64,000 bases of DNA from Taeniopygia guttata (taxonomy: Eukaryota; Chordata; Aves; Passeriformes; Estrildidae): contig NC_133063.1 in assembly GCF_048771995.1 (NCBI RefSeq), positions 68,701,514-68,765,513 of the forward strand. The letters are read 5' to 3'. The position numbers and the translations under genes are program-made. The notes under the pieces were generated by a model. That model worked only from the letters and a program-made list of their open reading frames with translations. It was not told the origin of the DNA and did not search any database. Position 1 is the first letter of the stretch, and each line of letters opens with the position of its first letter. Shown piece by piece: positions 40,474-53,985 of the stretch.

Positions 40474-40943
40474 TGTCCTGGTTTTGGCCAAGGACAGGGT
40501 TAATTTTTGGCAACATTGGTTGGGGAGTGGCCAGACCCTAATATTATACCATATCACCTCAGACCACTGCCAGGGACAGGCTAAGCGACTCTTTCTTCCA
40601 AGAAGAGTGAGATTTCTGGATGGGAGAAAGCATGGTGGGGAAGAGTTGGTTGGGATTCCTTGTGGGCTTTCCATGTAAATTATTTCTATGTCTTAAACAT
40701 TTTGGTTTTAATATTGCTGTTACTGTTAATTTTCTTATTGCACTGCTGTTTCCAGTAAATTTTTCTTACCTCAACCTGATTTTAACCTTTCGTGCCTCTG
40801 ATTCTCCTCTCCATGCTGCTGGAGTGGGAAGTACGAGGGGAAGGTGTGGTGCTTGCCAGAGAAAGGGGGGGAGTGAATGGCAATTCAGTTTGGGAGAGAC
40901 TTGTTGGGAGCATTGAACTGGGGACTACCATTCCCAAACCACA
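40474..40943 (+). mobile_element. Solo LTR, avian ERVL type (fossil)
   Basis: It begins TGTCCTGGTTTTGGCCAAGG and GGTTAATTTTTGG, and near its 3' end has TTCTTACCTCAACC, the CTCTGATTCTCCTCTCC block and a final CCCAAACCACA. This is the layout of the common passerine ERVL-class LTRs. It runs TG to CA over about 470 bp, with no internal retroviral genes beside it, so it is a recombined solo LTR. No clean target duplication is visible and it differs widely from young copies, which suggests considerable age. Family assignment is from memory of the consensus. Confidence 0.75.
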
Positions 40944-43900
40944 GATATGTACCATAAGGATGTTTACTTCTCTGTTAGTTGTAAGATTCTGCATTAAACA
41001 TGCTAGTCTAAAGAAGATAAAACAGAAATTACATATGTATGAAGTTTAATCCAACCACATAAATTGTGTATCTGTTCATTCTACTAGACTTACTGCATTA
41101 GTAAGATGCATGTTTAAAAGAAATGGAAGGGGTAAGCACAGAATATTATGTCATTAAATGGATTTCAAATAGCCATGGAAAAATCCTTGGAGGTAATTTT
41201 ATACAGCCTACTGCTCAGAGCAGGGCTCCTTTCAAAGATAAATCAGGCTTATTGGCTGGGCAAGTTTTGTGTTTGCAACTTACATCAGACTTTATTACTC
41301 AATTTTGATTAACATATCTTTATGATGCTAGTTTCTTTTAGCAACGAGTTGACAAGGCTTTCTGGTACAAGGACACAAAACAAGGCATTGTTCTCTGAAA
41401 AAATAAATGGATTCAAATGCAGATGTCAGCCATCAGAGTAAGAATGAGTTCATTGGCACAACTAGCATAATGCTTTCAATGAAAATAAATATATTTCAGG
41501 ACCTGACTCCTGAAGCAAGGTTTATATACTGACATGGTTAATACTGAGTCTTTTTCTTAACTCACAGCCTCAGTCAGTAGCTCCGAGACTCACATTGTGC
41601 ATAGTCAGGTTACATGGGAAATCCAGCAATAATCTGGATTTACTTTATGTTGTTTGGAAGTCTCATACACATGCCTACTGTACTGGTCATGCAATAACAG
41701 CATAAATACATTTCCAAAAGCTTCAAGCTAAGAGTGTGAGAAAAGGCCTTAAGGACGTAGTGTTGCCGACCTTCAAATGTTTCTATTCAGTTTTATAGAA
41801 CTATGCCACTAAGAATATTTTTAAAATCAAGATTTCTCTTAAACTTAACAAAATTATGATACATTGCTGTGATTGTGACATTTACATTGTGATAGTGCTA
41901 AACCATCTATGTCCCAAAGAAGTGGAGAATTTATTAAAAGTGTAAGTTAAAGGAGAGAAAAAGGAAAGTGTCTTGGGCTGATTAGTTGATTCATCCCAAT
42001 GACAAAAAGTAAAAATCAACACAGCTTGTATCATTATACCATTTTGTCTTTAGGACAGAGGACTGGCATAGAAGCTGAATGTACTGTACTAATCTGCCCA
42101 TCCCTTGCTGTGTTAAAGGAGGACAGGTGAATAAAATGTGTTATTAGAAAACTGCCTGGTGGCATTAAAAAAAAAAAAAATCAGTAATTTGTTAGCTCTT
42201 TGATAAAGCTGTAGTACTGAACATGTAAATGGTTTCCTGACCTTGCCTGATTTGGTTCCAATCCTTCAATGCCTTCTCCCTGGAAGCAGGCATTTTTTCA
42301 CTGTAACCAGTCTTTAATAAATCATTAAAACAGTAATGAAGAAATGTTTCATTTCTGTGTTAATATTGCCACATGATGTTTTCATTTTTAGTTTCTACAG
42401 TGCTGATCTTCTCTACACACTCCTGAAGTCATTAGCAAACACGAAAAGTCCAGGATAATCTGTTACATAGGAAGCAAGACATCAGAGTCAGTAACGTAGG
42501 AAGAGACATCTTTCTGCTGGAAGCTATGTCACTCCTGTATTGTTGATGACATCAAAGCAATCAAAGGGGTTTTTTTCTTCTCTGCTGAGTGCTTAAGTTT
42601 GTGCTTAAGTGCTGAGCATTCAAGTTCATGTCCTGAAGAAATAAGTTTCACTGGTAAGTTGACAGACCACTCCTCACCTGGCTTCTATCCCCTTGCCCTT
42701 CTGCAGTTACACAGAAGGAGCAGAGATGGACCTGCAGGAGAAGGGAACAAATTTGGGGTGTGGTGTGGCAGGAGATCACACTTAACTGGAGCAATGCTGC
42801 AGCCTGGCAGACTCTTTGCTGAGTGGTCCCCTGTGGGACTGCCTCTGTTGGTGCTGGGGGATTGGGATAGCCCTGAAGAAGCCAAGGAGCACAGAGGTTG
42901 TATGATTGCTGAGTTCCTCCCCTTGCAGATGGGACCTCTGCCAAGCACAGACAAGCCCTGAGGATGTCTGCTGTCTCTTCCTCTCCTCCCTGAAGCAGCT
43001 GTGCACTCCAGCACCCAAATAAGTCTTAATCACTCCATGGTGGCTCTTTTGTTCAACTGTTTTAAAACCTGGAGACCAATTTATGCAGTCAAGTTAACAC
43101 AAGATTCGGGGCTTGAATCTGCATTGTTGTCTGCTTTGTGCAGTAATTTAATGGTCATGCCAAATAGTAGCTGAACAGCACTAAACCCTTGACCAACTTT
43201 TTTTTATCTTTTGTGTACAGACATTCAATTACAAGAGGGAAAATAGAACAGTTGTTTTATGTAAAACAAGCTGCAAATTTTGTTGTATTGTCATTCACAT
43301 CCTTACTACAATAAACTAAAATTCATTTCATGCAACTAAAAAAGGAGAGGCCCATACTAAGTGCATTCACGACCTGTAACAAGGCATAACGATTGACATT
43401 AGGTGTAGCATTGTGCACACTTAAGATGGAAAGATGGAACAATTTTTTTTCCTGAATGTTTATGCAAGTTTGTCCTGTTTTCACACAAAACCAAAACAAA
43501 ATTGTTAGCTTTAGATAAAGGTGGGAACAGAATGCACCAGCATGGACTACAAAAGGAAGTACCATGTATTAGGAGGGGTTTTTTAGTTACTGCTTCAGTG
43601 TTAGATATAATTTCCTTTTTAACAGTAAAAGAACATAATTTTCTGTGTCTGATATGATCATGTGGAGTCTAGAGCACAGTGCTTTCTCAAACATCCACAC
43701 AAACTGGAACCCTGGGACTGGAACCTGGTTTCCTCAAAGTAGCAGGTTCACAGCCAAAGCAATAGCCTGAAAGTAACAGACAACTAAGATCAGCAGGACA
43801 CATTTTACAGAAGAAAAATCTCCAGGATCAGAATAACCTAATGGTAGTGGTAATTAAGGTATTACTGAGATGAATTGGATAAATTTACAGCAAAATTTTC

Positions 43901-45067
43901 TATCTTGATTATCAGGTATCTTGTTGACTGCTCTGTGCAGGAAACAGTAGTCTTTGTGCAAGGGGAAAATGTCTGTGATGCTGTAAAAGTCTGGAGTGTA
44001 TATTTATTGCATAACAATTTAACCTTCTTGAGTTGATAGGGTTTGCCACAATTATACCAGCTTAAGAAATCAATGGAGCTTTAAGGACACACCCTCAGTT
44101 TAGAATATCCCCTCTTTTCTATGATAATTTTGATCTGCTTTTAAGAAAACAAAGAGAGTTTTCTTCAGTTTAGGGTTGAGAAATCTATTTTTACCACATG
44201 GTGTTAAATGCCAGAAGGAATTCTCTTACTTGAAATTATGCAAGGAAAACATATATGACATATTTCAATAGCAACATTCTAAAATTCAAATTGCCTTGTC
44301 TGATAAAGGACATCTTCATAGGTTTAAATATTTAAATGGATAGAATTATCTGTGTTACTTTTAAAAAGGGGAAAAAACCTTAAAAAACATTGGAAGCAAA
44401 ATTTTATCGTCTGATGTACTCAGATGCATGTGTAAATCCATCACTATTGTGAGATAGGAACAGATTTGGGTGATATGTTTATTTAACAAGCAGAAAGAAC
44501 CATGTTATCGCAGGGCTTCTGAAAAAAAAACTACTGTATTTGAATATGAAGACCCATGAAACAGAGAAAATTATTTTTAAAAGAAAAGAATATTATTTCC
44601 TTTTTGATAACAAAGTAATGTGTTTTAGTGGAAGACAATAAATATAACAATGTCAGCCACCAGCAGGAGCAAGAAATATTGCACAGAGAAATAGCCTTTT
44701 CTAAAATAGCTGCTCATAGCCTTTTTTTTTTGTCCTGTGCTTCCACCAGAGGCTAAAACTATGATATCATGGATGCTTGCCTCATGACACATTGTTGTAT
44801 CCACCATGGAGGGCAGCATGATAAATTTTCATCGGGTAGTCTGTCACCCAGCTGGCAGACAGTGAAATACAATACTGTCAGAGGGCAAGCCAATAAAGAA
44901 AAGAGGATAGAGACACAATGTTTTTCTGTCCTATGACCACCATTTTAGGTATGCTAATCCAACGAATTAAATGCAAGAAAATCTACTTAAAAGGCAATGT
45001 TACGCTCCAGCTGCCAAAAAGATTGAGAAATTGCAGTGTGATGCTGCTTCCAAAATGTACCCTCTCC

Positions 45068-45099
45068 ACGTGCACGTGCACACGTACACACACACACAG
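45068..45099. repeat. CA-rich simple repeat
   Basis: CACGTGCACGTGCACACGTA followed by ACACACACACA, alternating purine-pyrimidine with potential for Z-DNA. Confidence 0.75.
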
Positions 45100-48000
45100 A
45101 GCATGGTCATGTCACGCTCAAAAGTAATGCTGAATGTTCCATTCAAAAGGAGGCAAACAGACAAGTGAGTAGATTACTGTTGTTAGAACAGCTGGAAATG
45201 GGTTTTTCTGTCTGGCCCTTTTCAATTTGTTCTTATATATTGCATTAATATTCTGTTTTCTGCTGTAAGAAAGAGGGAAAAGAAAAGCACCAGATAATAA
45301 ATTCTTAGTTTAGCATTTCCATTGTCTTTCATGTTAATGGGTTTTCCCAGGCTCAGGGCTGTACCTTACACTATGGGGCAGTCTGTAATAATTCCTCTGA
45401 ACAACTGTTATGCTTGAGTATTAATATGTAGATCCTTGTTAGACCATTTTCTACTCCTTTTTCTCCACAGACCATGTGTACAAACATATTTTCTTTCCTG
45501 TGATTTAAATAAACATTTGTTTCTATGTTTTGGGATTCACCAAGAGTTACTTGTAATAAGGACCAATCTCATTTTGGTTTCTATTATTTTAATTTTAGAT
45601 TATGTTTTAAATTTAATAAGTAATTGTTTTATTGAATTAAAATAGGACCATTGTTCCTATATTTGTAGATTCTTTCCCAAGAGCTTCTTCTGTACCACCT
45701 CAATTCTCTTGTGGTTGTATGTCTTTCTTAGACAAGCTGAAAGGGGGTCATGTTACTAAACTGAGATTTTTCTTTTTTAACAAAAGGAGTTTGGGTCCTT
45801 TAACTGGTAACTGAGGCCAAACACAGTACTACGAAGCTGAATAAAAACCAGTCTCTCCAGGCAGTTTTCTGCTCAAGGAATTCAAAGATGGCAAATTGGA
45901 CCTTGAAGCAGAAAATCTATGAGCTGTTTTGCTACTGCAAATCTGAATTTCTCAGGAAGAGAGTAGGTGTACTTTCCTCCTCAAAGGGTAGGGTGAATAT
46001 CCCCTGACAGGAGGGAAAGTGTGTGAGGGGTTTCCACACATGAAGCTATTTATCCGCCCAATTACAGACAGAAAGAACCACATAGACAGAAAGAATTCAA
46101 TAAACTATAATGAGAGAAAGATTAAAGAGAACATATAGATCTTTGGTTCATCACAAGATTACTACACACAGCCTTGTTTTGGGGCTTCAGTAGCCCTCAG
46201 CCATTCAGCAGCAGCCTGGGAAAGGTCTGAAAAGGGATTGAAACCATTATTGACCATAAACCTTCCAGCATTATTATTTCTTAATTACCAAGACACCTGG
46301 TGAAGAATTGCAGCTCCAGAACAACAGTCCAAGAATGCCATTAAAGACACAAACATGATGGCAGTACTGGCTGCTTTAGTATCACACTCTGCAACTTGTT
46401 GCTCAAGAGGATGTGAAACACAGATCCTCACAGCTGACTCCACACAGAAAGTGCAATTTCAAGTGAATTTTTTAGGCTCCCCTAAACCAACCCTGGAATA
46501 TCAAGTTGGTGCAGTAAGGGCTTGGAGCTTGGCACACTTTGAGGAAGAGGCTGAAGAATGCTTCATGATGGGACCTCCCTACGGGGCTTTGGGCTCTCCA
46601 TGCTGATTCCACCCGCAGGCAGAGGTCCTGGGAATGGCACTTTGGTTTCTCACTTCTGCTTGGCTAAAAGCAGCAGACCCCAGAGGCTAACTGAGAAAGC
46701 ACAGTACAAGTGGAAGATTTAAAATTTCTGCCATGGCTTTTTTCCAGTGAGACCCTGGGAATGTTACAGTTAGCAGGAGCATGTAATACACCTGCCTTTG
46801 ATGCCTTTCTATCTGGCAGGCAGCTGACTGGGGAAAATTACACACTTGTACATCCAGCATAGCTTTAAGTAGTTTGTGTCTTAATGGATTAAAATTCCTT
46901 GGCCTATTAAGAATGAATAACCTCCAAATTTTGGCCTATTTCTACACCATGGCTTGTTCAAGTAAATCCAGACCTTTCAGAAACCTTTACTACCATCGGT
47001 TATATCTACCATCTATTATATTCCCCAGCCTTTCAGCTATACTTTCTATGTTCTCTCATTTCCAGTCTGACTGACACAACAGTTGCTTTCAGGGGATGTA
47101 ATCTTTAATAATCAACTTACTAGCAGCTGTTTTCTGCAGGCTATAATTTCTCATCTAAAAAGACATTTTTCTACCAAGAAAATATTAGGGTGATAAAAAA
47201 AAAAAAAAACAAAAGAAAAGAAAAAAACCCAAACAAATTGTAGCTGTAAAAAGTAGTCATTTCCTCTGCTGCAAACTTAATCTCATCATTCTTGTGATGT
47301 GATTTGGCAGCCAAATCTTTAGGGTGTCTGCTGTCAATGCCCTTTATTGGACTTTCTGGTGAATGCTGGAGTGTTGAAGCACCATCACAAATAAATTATG
47401 CCACTGACTTGTTTTTTCACAGTGATGGCTGACCCACAATAGTAGGAATAATAACACTTTTTACTCCACAACAGACCATAGTGAAAACTAGAGAAGAAAA
47501 TAGAAGAGGTTCCAAAACTTATATCAAGTAATCTAAATTGTTCATCCTCCTCTGCAAATCATAGGTTTACAGCTATTTACATATAGAACTGAAAAGTGTT
47601 GATGTATCCCTAACCAAAGTTTATAAATGTTGAGAAAACACAGTGAGACCCTATTCCTTAGCTGAGCTTCATGTAGCTGCTCTCACAGTACAAAATCACA
47701 TCATTAACAATTCTTCTGGTCTTGAAACTTAATTTTAGGGGTGTATCAAATGCAAGAACATCTACGGTCCCAGAGAATTTTATGCCCTTGAGTCTTAGTC
47801 TAAGGTCACAACCTGTGGCTGTCAAAGAAAACAAAGAAAGAATATATGGCATGTGTGCAGACCTATTATTAAAGTTATTGAGCATTTCACCTACCATATA
47901 TTCAAATAGCTAAATTCAATACCTATAATTCTTACAAAACTAAATTAATCCAATTTATCTATATAGCTATCGGAGTTTATTGTGTAGCATTGTGAGTTTA

Positions 48001-50125
48001 GCCCTTTGTTTCCTTGTAAATATAATAATAAATAATATTAGGCAATCTGTACCAAATCTCCAGCACCTGTAGCCTCAGATAGGCAAGGCCCAGTGCCTTC
48101 ACACACTGCTGTCTGTCTGCAAAGGGCAGCAGAACTGGGCAGCAGGAATGGAGGTAGAACTGCATGGTTCAAACTGTGGCAACAGCAGCAAGCATCTGAG
48201 CCCCAGTGGCTACGTGAAATCTTAGGTCCTGATGTCATGAGTCGCCACAGATCTGCTTTAATGATAGAACCTAAAACAGAACTTGTGGGCTGTAAAGTCG
48301 GTCTCTTTGGGGTGCTGTCTAATCACTGAACAGCCAGTGGCCATTCACATTCCTACCAGCAGCTAACAGAGAACTGGAAAACACAGGTTGCACATTTTCC
48401 TCTCATTTCCCTCTCTTGCCAGTGCTTTTATGCTCTCATTAGTCTCAATAACATGTCCAAACAGCTCCTGAATGGGAGATCTCACATGAGAAATTCACAT
48501 TTGACAAAGGTATGCAGCAGGCAAGCCAGAAGGGAGCTCCTGTCACAGTGGCCAGAGTCAGAGTACAACTTTTACTCCCACAGCAAGTGGAGAAAATCTC
48601 AGTCTGAGCTGAGAAATCACGCTGGAATTCCTCTTAGGAAAAATGAAGCTATATCGCTTCAGAATTTTGTATCAGGACACAGCTGCTTTTCCTATCCAAT
48701 TCAGCATTAATCATTACAATACAACTCAATAAATATGATTGGTGTTTTGTCAAATCCTATCACTTTAATGTTGCAGTGTGGCCATTGTACACTTTTATTT
48801 GGGGCACATCTGAAGTCTGTTAGCTTGAAAAGGCTCACTCCAGAGCCAGAAATCAGTTATTATGCAGTTAGGACATGTTGAACACTGAGTGTGAAGCTTA
48901 TTGTACAGTAGCAGGGAAAATGAATATAAGATTATCATCTTTATTTTAATGTTATCGACATTTCAGCATAACCCAAATTTTTTATAAAAGTAGGGTCTGC
49001 ATTGTACTAAATACTGAATAGAAACACAAATGATCCTACCCCAAAGGATTTCCAGTTCATTGGGAACAAAGTGTAATGTAAAAAATAACATTCAGGTAAA
49101 ATATGCAATCATGACACTCTTGAAAAAAATGCTTTTTTTCATTATCATAATAGTCAGGCTTTCCATACTCAGGACTAGATTTATTAACTGAACTGACTAT
49201 CACAATCTTTAGAGACACAAAATGAAACCTCCATGCATCATTCCAAACACCAGAGCCCTGAGCAATATTAAAATACTCCTCCCACAACAGGAGAGGGAGG
49301 GGAGAGCTGGGCACCATGTTAGCATTTTGCCACACTGCTTTCACCCCAAAAAGAACATGACAATAGTGCTCTTGAAGTTTTGTAGCCTTCTGGTAATTTT
49401 TAAAGAGTCCATAGGTTAGCATACTTTTGGTCAACATGCAACAGGCAAAATGGGAGCCAAAGCAGCCACAGCACTGAAGGAAGCATCAGAAACTAAAGTT
49501 GGAAAAGCATTTTTCAGCACCAGGCCAAAAGAGCTCATAGCACAATCAAATAATGGATTTTCTGTATTTGTATTGATGCAGCTGTATTTTAATGAACAGA
49601 ACTGGTAATGAGCTAACAACTGTGTCTCACAATCATCTGTTGTTCAAGCAGGGAATCTACCTGCAGGTGCAGCAAGATCCTCTCTTTCCTTTTGTAATGG
49701 AACCTCTGGAGATTAGAATAGATTTACCCCTTGAGGACAGTCTACCTACTGGTGTTAGACTTAAGAACCTAAGATTTGCTGTTAAGCTTCCTGGGGATAC
49801 ACCAAGGTCACAGATGCTCTATGCCATGTAGTATTTTCTTAGTGGATTATTTTTATTTCATTATTCCTTGTAAGTTTTCTGTCTTCCCTGCTACTTTCAT
49901 CTGTAAATTTCTTTTAGTCCCTCTGTTGAAAACCTTGGTTTTGTACATACCAACCAATTCGCTTTTTCGTACTTCAACAAAGAACTACCTAGTAGGAACT
50001 CCGCACATAGATATGTCTTACACCCTCCCCACCCCTTTGTCAAGATTCACGTTTTCATCCACTCAAAAATCTAAGACTTCAAAACTCTTCAAAAATTAGA
50101 CAGCTTTTTCTTTGTTGTTTCCCTT

Positions 50126-50145
50126 AAAAAAAAAAAAAAAAAAAA
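50126..50145. repeat. Poly(A) run, 20 bp
   Basis: An uninterrupted run of 20 A. No retrocopy or SINE can be recognised immediately upstream, so it is listed only as a homopolymer. Confidence 0.8.
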
Positions 50146-51574
50146 GGGAAAATAAATAGTTCTTTCCTCCTCACAGCCTGAGTCTTTCTTTATTCTCTTA
50201 ACTAACTTCCCAACAGTTGGGACATATGTATTCCTTGTAACCAATACCAAGGATGGCAGAAGAGGCTCAATTTGTTAATTTTTTCACTTACTTAGGGTGC
50301 CTACTATCCAGGTAGTATCCTTCTGTTATTACAGATGAGCAAAGCAGCAAGTACTAATCCTTCTGGACAGGTGAGATTGGGTACAGAAGTACAAACAGCT
50401 CTGTTAGGAACTGGTTTTGGCAGAGTGGAAGAACAACACGAATTTTTGGTTAGCCAATATGTACATTTGTATTCTTTCACAGGTGCTTAAATAGTCTATA
50501 CAAAGATTTCTAAATTCCACTAAGGCTTTCTCCTTCAGGGTAGTGCTACTGATCTTTAACAGCAGGAGCCCCACTAAAGGATAGAAAGTAGAAAAAATAG
50601 TTATTTATATAAATTTTGAATTATTCCTTGTTGCTCTTCTGAGCACAACTAAATTACTCTGAAAAAGCTACAGGGGAACAAAAAGCCCAATGAGAAATGC
50701 TTTCTCATTCAGCTGCAGTTTTAATATGATCCTTTGTTTCAGGTTTACAACAGCCAGAAATGTTGCAATATTGCATTTTAAAATCTTTTATACTCTATAC
50801 TAAACTTCTGACAGATTTCAAAGACTGTACAAATGGACTAGCATAAGATCTACACTGTCCTATAATTACGATATAGGATTATGTTATATATAACTTACGA
50901 TCCTACAGAGATTTTAATCTCTTTCACCCCATCCCCAAGCACAGTGGCTGAATTGTGAGCACCCTGACCAAAGTCCATATGATGTTCAGAAACTATACAT
51001 ACACCATACAGTCCCACAACAGCCTCATGTTCTTATCCATTTCCTGTTTGCTGTGCTTTATTGTGCAGTGTTAAGGACCTGAATAGGTGCTCTCTGCCAG
51101 CTGGAGAGAGCTGTGATTCTGTGATGAATGAAGCAACCCGTACACTGTGGGAGCCTAAGTTTACAGCAAAATATCCTTAGTTGGTGTAAATTAGCTGGAG
51201 CCCTTTAAACTTAATGAAGTGGTCCTGATTTACTGCCTGGGAAAATGGAGATGTTGGTTACTGTGGAGTGTGTCTCTCAGCAGCTCATTAATGAGAACTA
51301 ATGGTATAATATTTTTATACCCCACAGAAACCAGATTGAATGACTCTCAGGCTTAAATGTCCTGAGAGAAAAAGGCTGTAAAGTGTGTTTTAATTACTAT
51401 ACTAACCTCTTGTCCATGAAACTGGTAATTCAAACTTGCATGCTGCAGATAAAGAAAGCCTGGTAATGTGGAATTCTACATATACTTTCAGTTCTCAAGG
51501 GAGTTTAAAAAGTGTACATAATTCCAAGAACTTTTGACCTGCTTTTCCAATTGACAAGGTGATGATCAGTCAAA

Positions 51575-51625
51575 GGTTAGATGTGACCTTAGAGGTCTTT
51601 TCCAACCGATATGGTTCTGTGACTC
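51575..51625 (+). mobile_element. CR1 3' tail fragment
   Basis: GATGTGACCTTAGAGGTCTT, TTCCAACCGATATGGTTCTG and TGACTC match the terminal CR1 block (GATCTTxGAGGTCCCTTCCAACC...ATTCTGTGATTC). Short, 5'-truncated and diverged. Confidence 0.8.
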
Positions 51626-52455
51626 ACAGCCAAAAAATCCTTTCTCAAAATGACAGGATAGTTGAGACGTCAGCTAAACTCCTCTGGCTGATACATCAAC
51701 ATTTACTGGAATCCTTGTTCTCTTCAACCTGTTTATCATTCATTTTTAATGATTTGTCTAAAGATTGCTCAGCGCTATCCCAGACATAAAGATTCTTCAG
51801 GTTATGTTATGCCCTGAAGGCCCTTTATCATCCACTCTCCTGATTCCAAATTACATTGGGAACATCACATTTTGGCAAAAGCAAATGAATTGCTCATGAC
51901 ACATCTTACTGCAAGAATTACTGCATTTGAAATCCTGTGCAAACAGGTGATTCTAGAAGGGTATTCTGAGTACACTGCCAGGATGAGTAGTGTATTGTTC
52001 TCTTCTCGAATCCTTCATTAATGCAAATCCAAAATCTGACATATTTCCAGCACCACAGTTAGAATCCCTGAACAGATTGTTACTCTCAGAAGTGAAATCA
52101 AATACAGTAAATTGAAAGCACTTCTGACTCTCTCTTACCCCGAGGCACACAAATGACAAGTGTGCACCTGCAGTGGGAGGCACTACTTTTTTCAGTTTTG
52201 CTTTTTGAAATGCCTTCTGCCTTTTCTCCCGTATCTCATCAGCCAAAAAATATGAACCTTATTTTGATCTTTAATAGCATTCAGTGGATAAAGATGACCT
52301 TACAGCAGGAGGAAAGGCTGATAAACTGTCTCTTTCCAAAAAAGTGAAAACTTCTTTCCTGAAGAATAATCTGTTCTTTTTAAGGTGTACCATGATGAAG
52401 GTACATTCTTCTGTGAATTGCAAATTTCATACCATGAGACATGCTGAAATAAACC

Positions 52456-52492
52456 TTTTTTTTTTTTGGTTTTTTTTGTGAGAGAGAGAGAG
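52456..52492. repeat. T-rich then GA microsatellite
   Basis: Two runs of T split by GG, then five to six GA units. Confidence 0.75.
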
Positions 52493-53734
52493 CCTGGAAT
52501 TCAGAGGAGAACATTATGCAAAAGTCCCCGAACTGCCTTTTGTTTCCACAGCAATTGTGTCACTCTAGTAAGAGATTCTCAGTGTGATGGTGAATGAGTT
52601 GTTACATATTTAGGTTATGTGCTGCAAGAAGGAGGAAGGGCCATATGGAGTCTCAAGATAGCCAGCTCCTGTGAGGGTACTTCAGCTGTTGAAATAGCAA
52701 GTGACAGGAAGGTACAGTAGGATAATGCAAGACATTGGGCTTCGTTTTTTTTGGACTGCTGGATGGTTTAGATTTTACACACCTGGAGATGTTTCACCTA
52801 GTCCCTTAAGTGTTTTAAACCATTTGGGAGAGCTGTGTTCTCAATGCAACAAGTGAAAAATGCCATAAGAAGGACAAGTTGCATTATCGCAATTTCATTC
52901 TGTAGTTCTCATTCCAGATGTGCTTGCAAAACATCCCCTCTGAGCCAGGGAGTAACCCTGGCTCAGAGCAACCCTATAAGTCAGCTTTATCAGGCAAAGG
53001 CAAAGGCTTTCCCTTACCATTTCTCAACCAGTAGCAGCAGATAACCAGCTCTAGGAAAAAAATTATGTTGTGCAGGCTTAGAAGAAGAATACACTCTGCT
53101 TTTTGTTTAAACAAATCCTTTAAAACACTTCATGCAACACTGTTGCTGAGTATGGCACCACAGCCTACTGAGCACTTAAAAGTCATAAAAAAATAAGCAG
53201 AAATGGAACTGGCACCAGTACGAGCACCATATGAGCACCAACTACAGAAGAATGTGCTGCAACACTGAGCCACTTATCATTTCTCTCAGCATTGTTATTT
53301 GTATTGTCTCATGGCTAGGAATACCAACTATTTAATCAAATTCCCTTGATTTTATAAATACAGGGGTTCTGTTACAAGGCTGTTCTGCCCTCATAACTTC
53401 CTGTCAGTGGGCACATTACAGACAACAGTTACAGCAGATGGACAAGGTCATCACATGAGGAGAACATACCAGTTGTGCCAGGGCATATCAGAGGTCTATC
53501 TCACCCACTGTCTGCTCCCTGGCAGTAGCCATCTGGGTGCCTAGGGAGAATTTAAGGACATCATATAATGATACTTTGACAGAACACTTTGACAGAATAT
53601 TTTGTCACTTAAATGCAGTTGTCTTCCTTTACAACTGTCCTTCATTTTTTATTCTAAGAATTCATCTAGTCTCATCTGTGAGCTATGAAAAGTTTAGCAC
53701 ACACATTGGGTGAGGGGCTTCACAGACGGTCTGG

Positions 53735-53985
53735 AGTGGAGTGGAGCTGCTTTTCTTCACAGTAGCTAGTATGGGCCTGTGGTTTGGATTTTTGATGAAA
53801 ACTTTGTTGATAACATGGAGATGTTTTCATTATTGCTGAGCAGTACTTAGACACTATCAAGGCCTTTTCTGCTCCTCGCCCCATGCCATCAGAGAGCAGG
53901 CTGGCCATGCAGAAGGACCACTGACCCCAGCTGACCACAGGGATACGCCGTGCCATATGGTGTCATGCTCAGCACACAAAGCTGG
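53735..53985 (+). mobile_element. Avian ERVL-type LTR fragment (fossil)
   Basis: It follows the U3 portion of the common passerine ERVL LTR in order: TTTTCTTCACAGTAGCTAGT, GGTTTGGATTTTTGATGA, TTGTTGATAACATGGAGATG, ATTGCTGAGCAGTACTTAGA, TCAAGGCCTTTTCTGCTCCT, then CATATGGTGTCATGCTCAGC. The 5' tip and the R-U5 end are not recognisable, so it is a partial, diverged copy without internal genes. It is a different LTR subtype from the one at 40474. Confidence 0.75.

Larger units (their letters stand above)
40944..53734. other. Intergenic, no supported gene
   Basis: About 12.8 kb of AT-rich DNA. Simple repeats: poly(A) at 42166-42180, a CA-rich run at 45068-45099, an A-rich run at 47194-47228, 20 consecutive A at 50126-50145, and a T/GA run at 52456-52492. 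Open frames such as 42599-42961 and 49592-49831 have no recognisable domain. A donor-like CACTG/GTAAGT near 42652 and an acceptor-like CTTCTGCAG near 42707 could belong to an unannotated non-coding transcript, but I have no further support. Confidence 0.55.

Noticed and set aside
42599-43014. Possible exon pair: donor-like GTAAGT near 42653 and acceptor-like TTCTGCAG near 42707
   Set aside because: A 55-bp intron would be very short, and the frames on either side show no known domain.
49592-49831. 79-residue frame with PLEIRIDLPLEDSLPTGV
   Set aside because: It looks protein-like but matches no family I know, and it has no clear splice sites or partners.
50080-50145. Retrocopy with a poly(A) tail ending at the 20-A run
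   Set aside because: No recognisable gene or SINE precedes the run, and no target duplication is visible.
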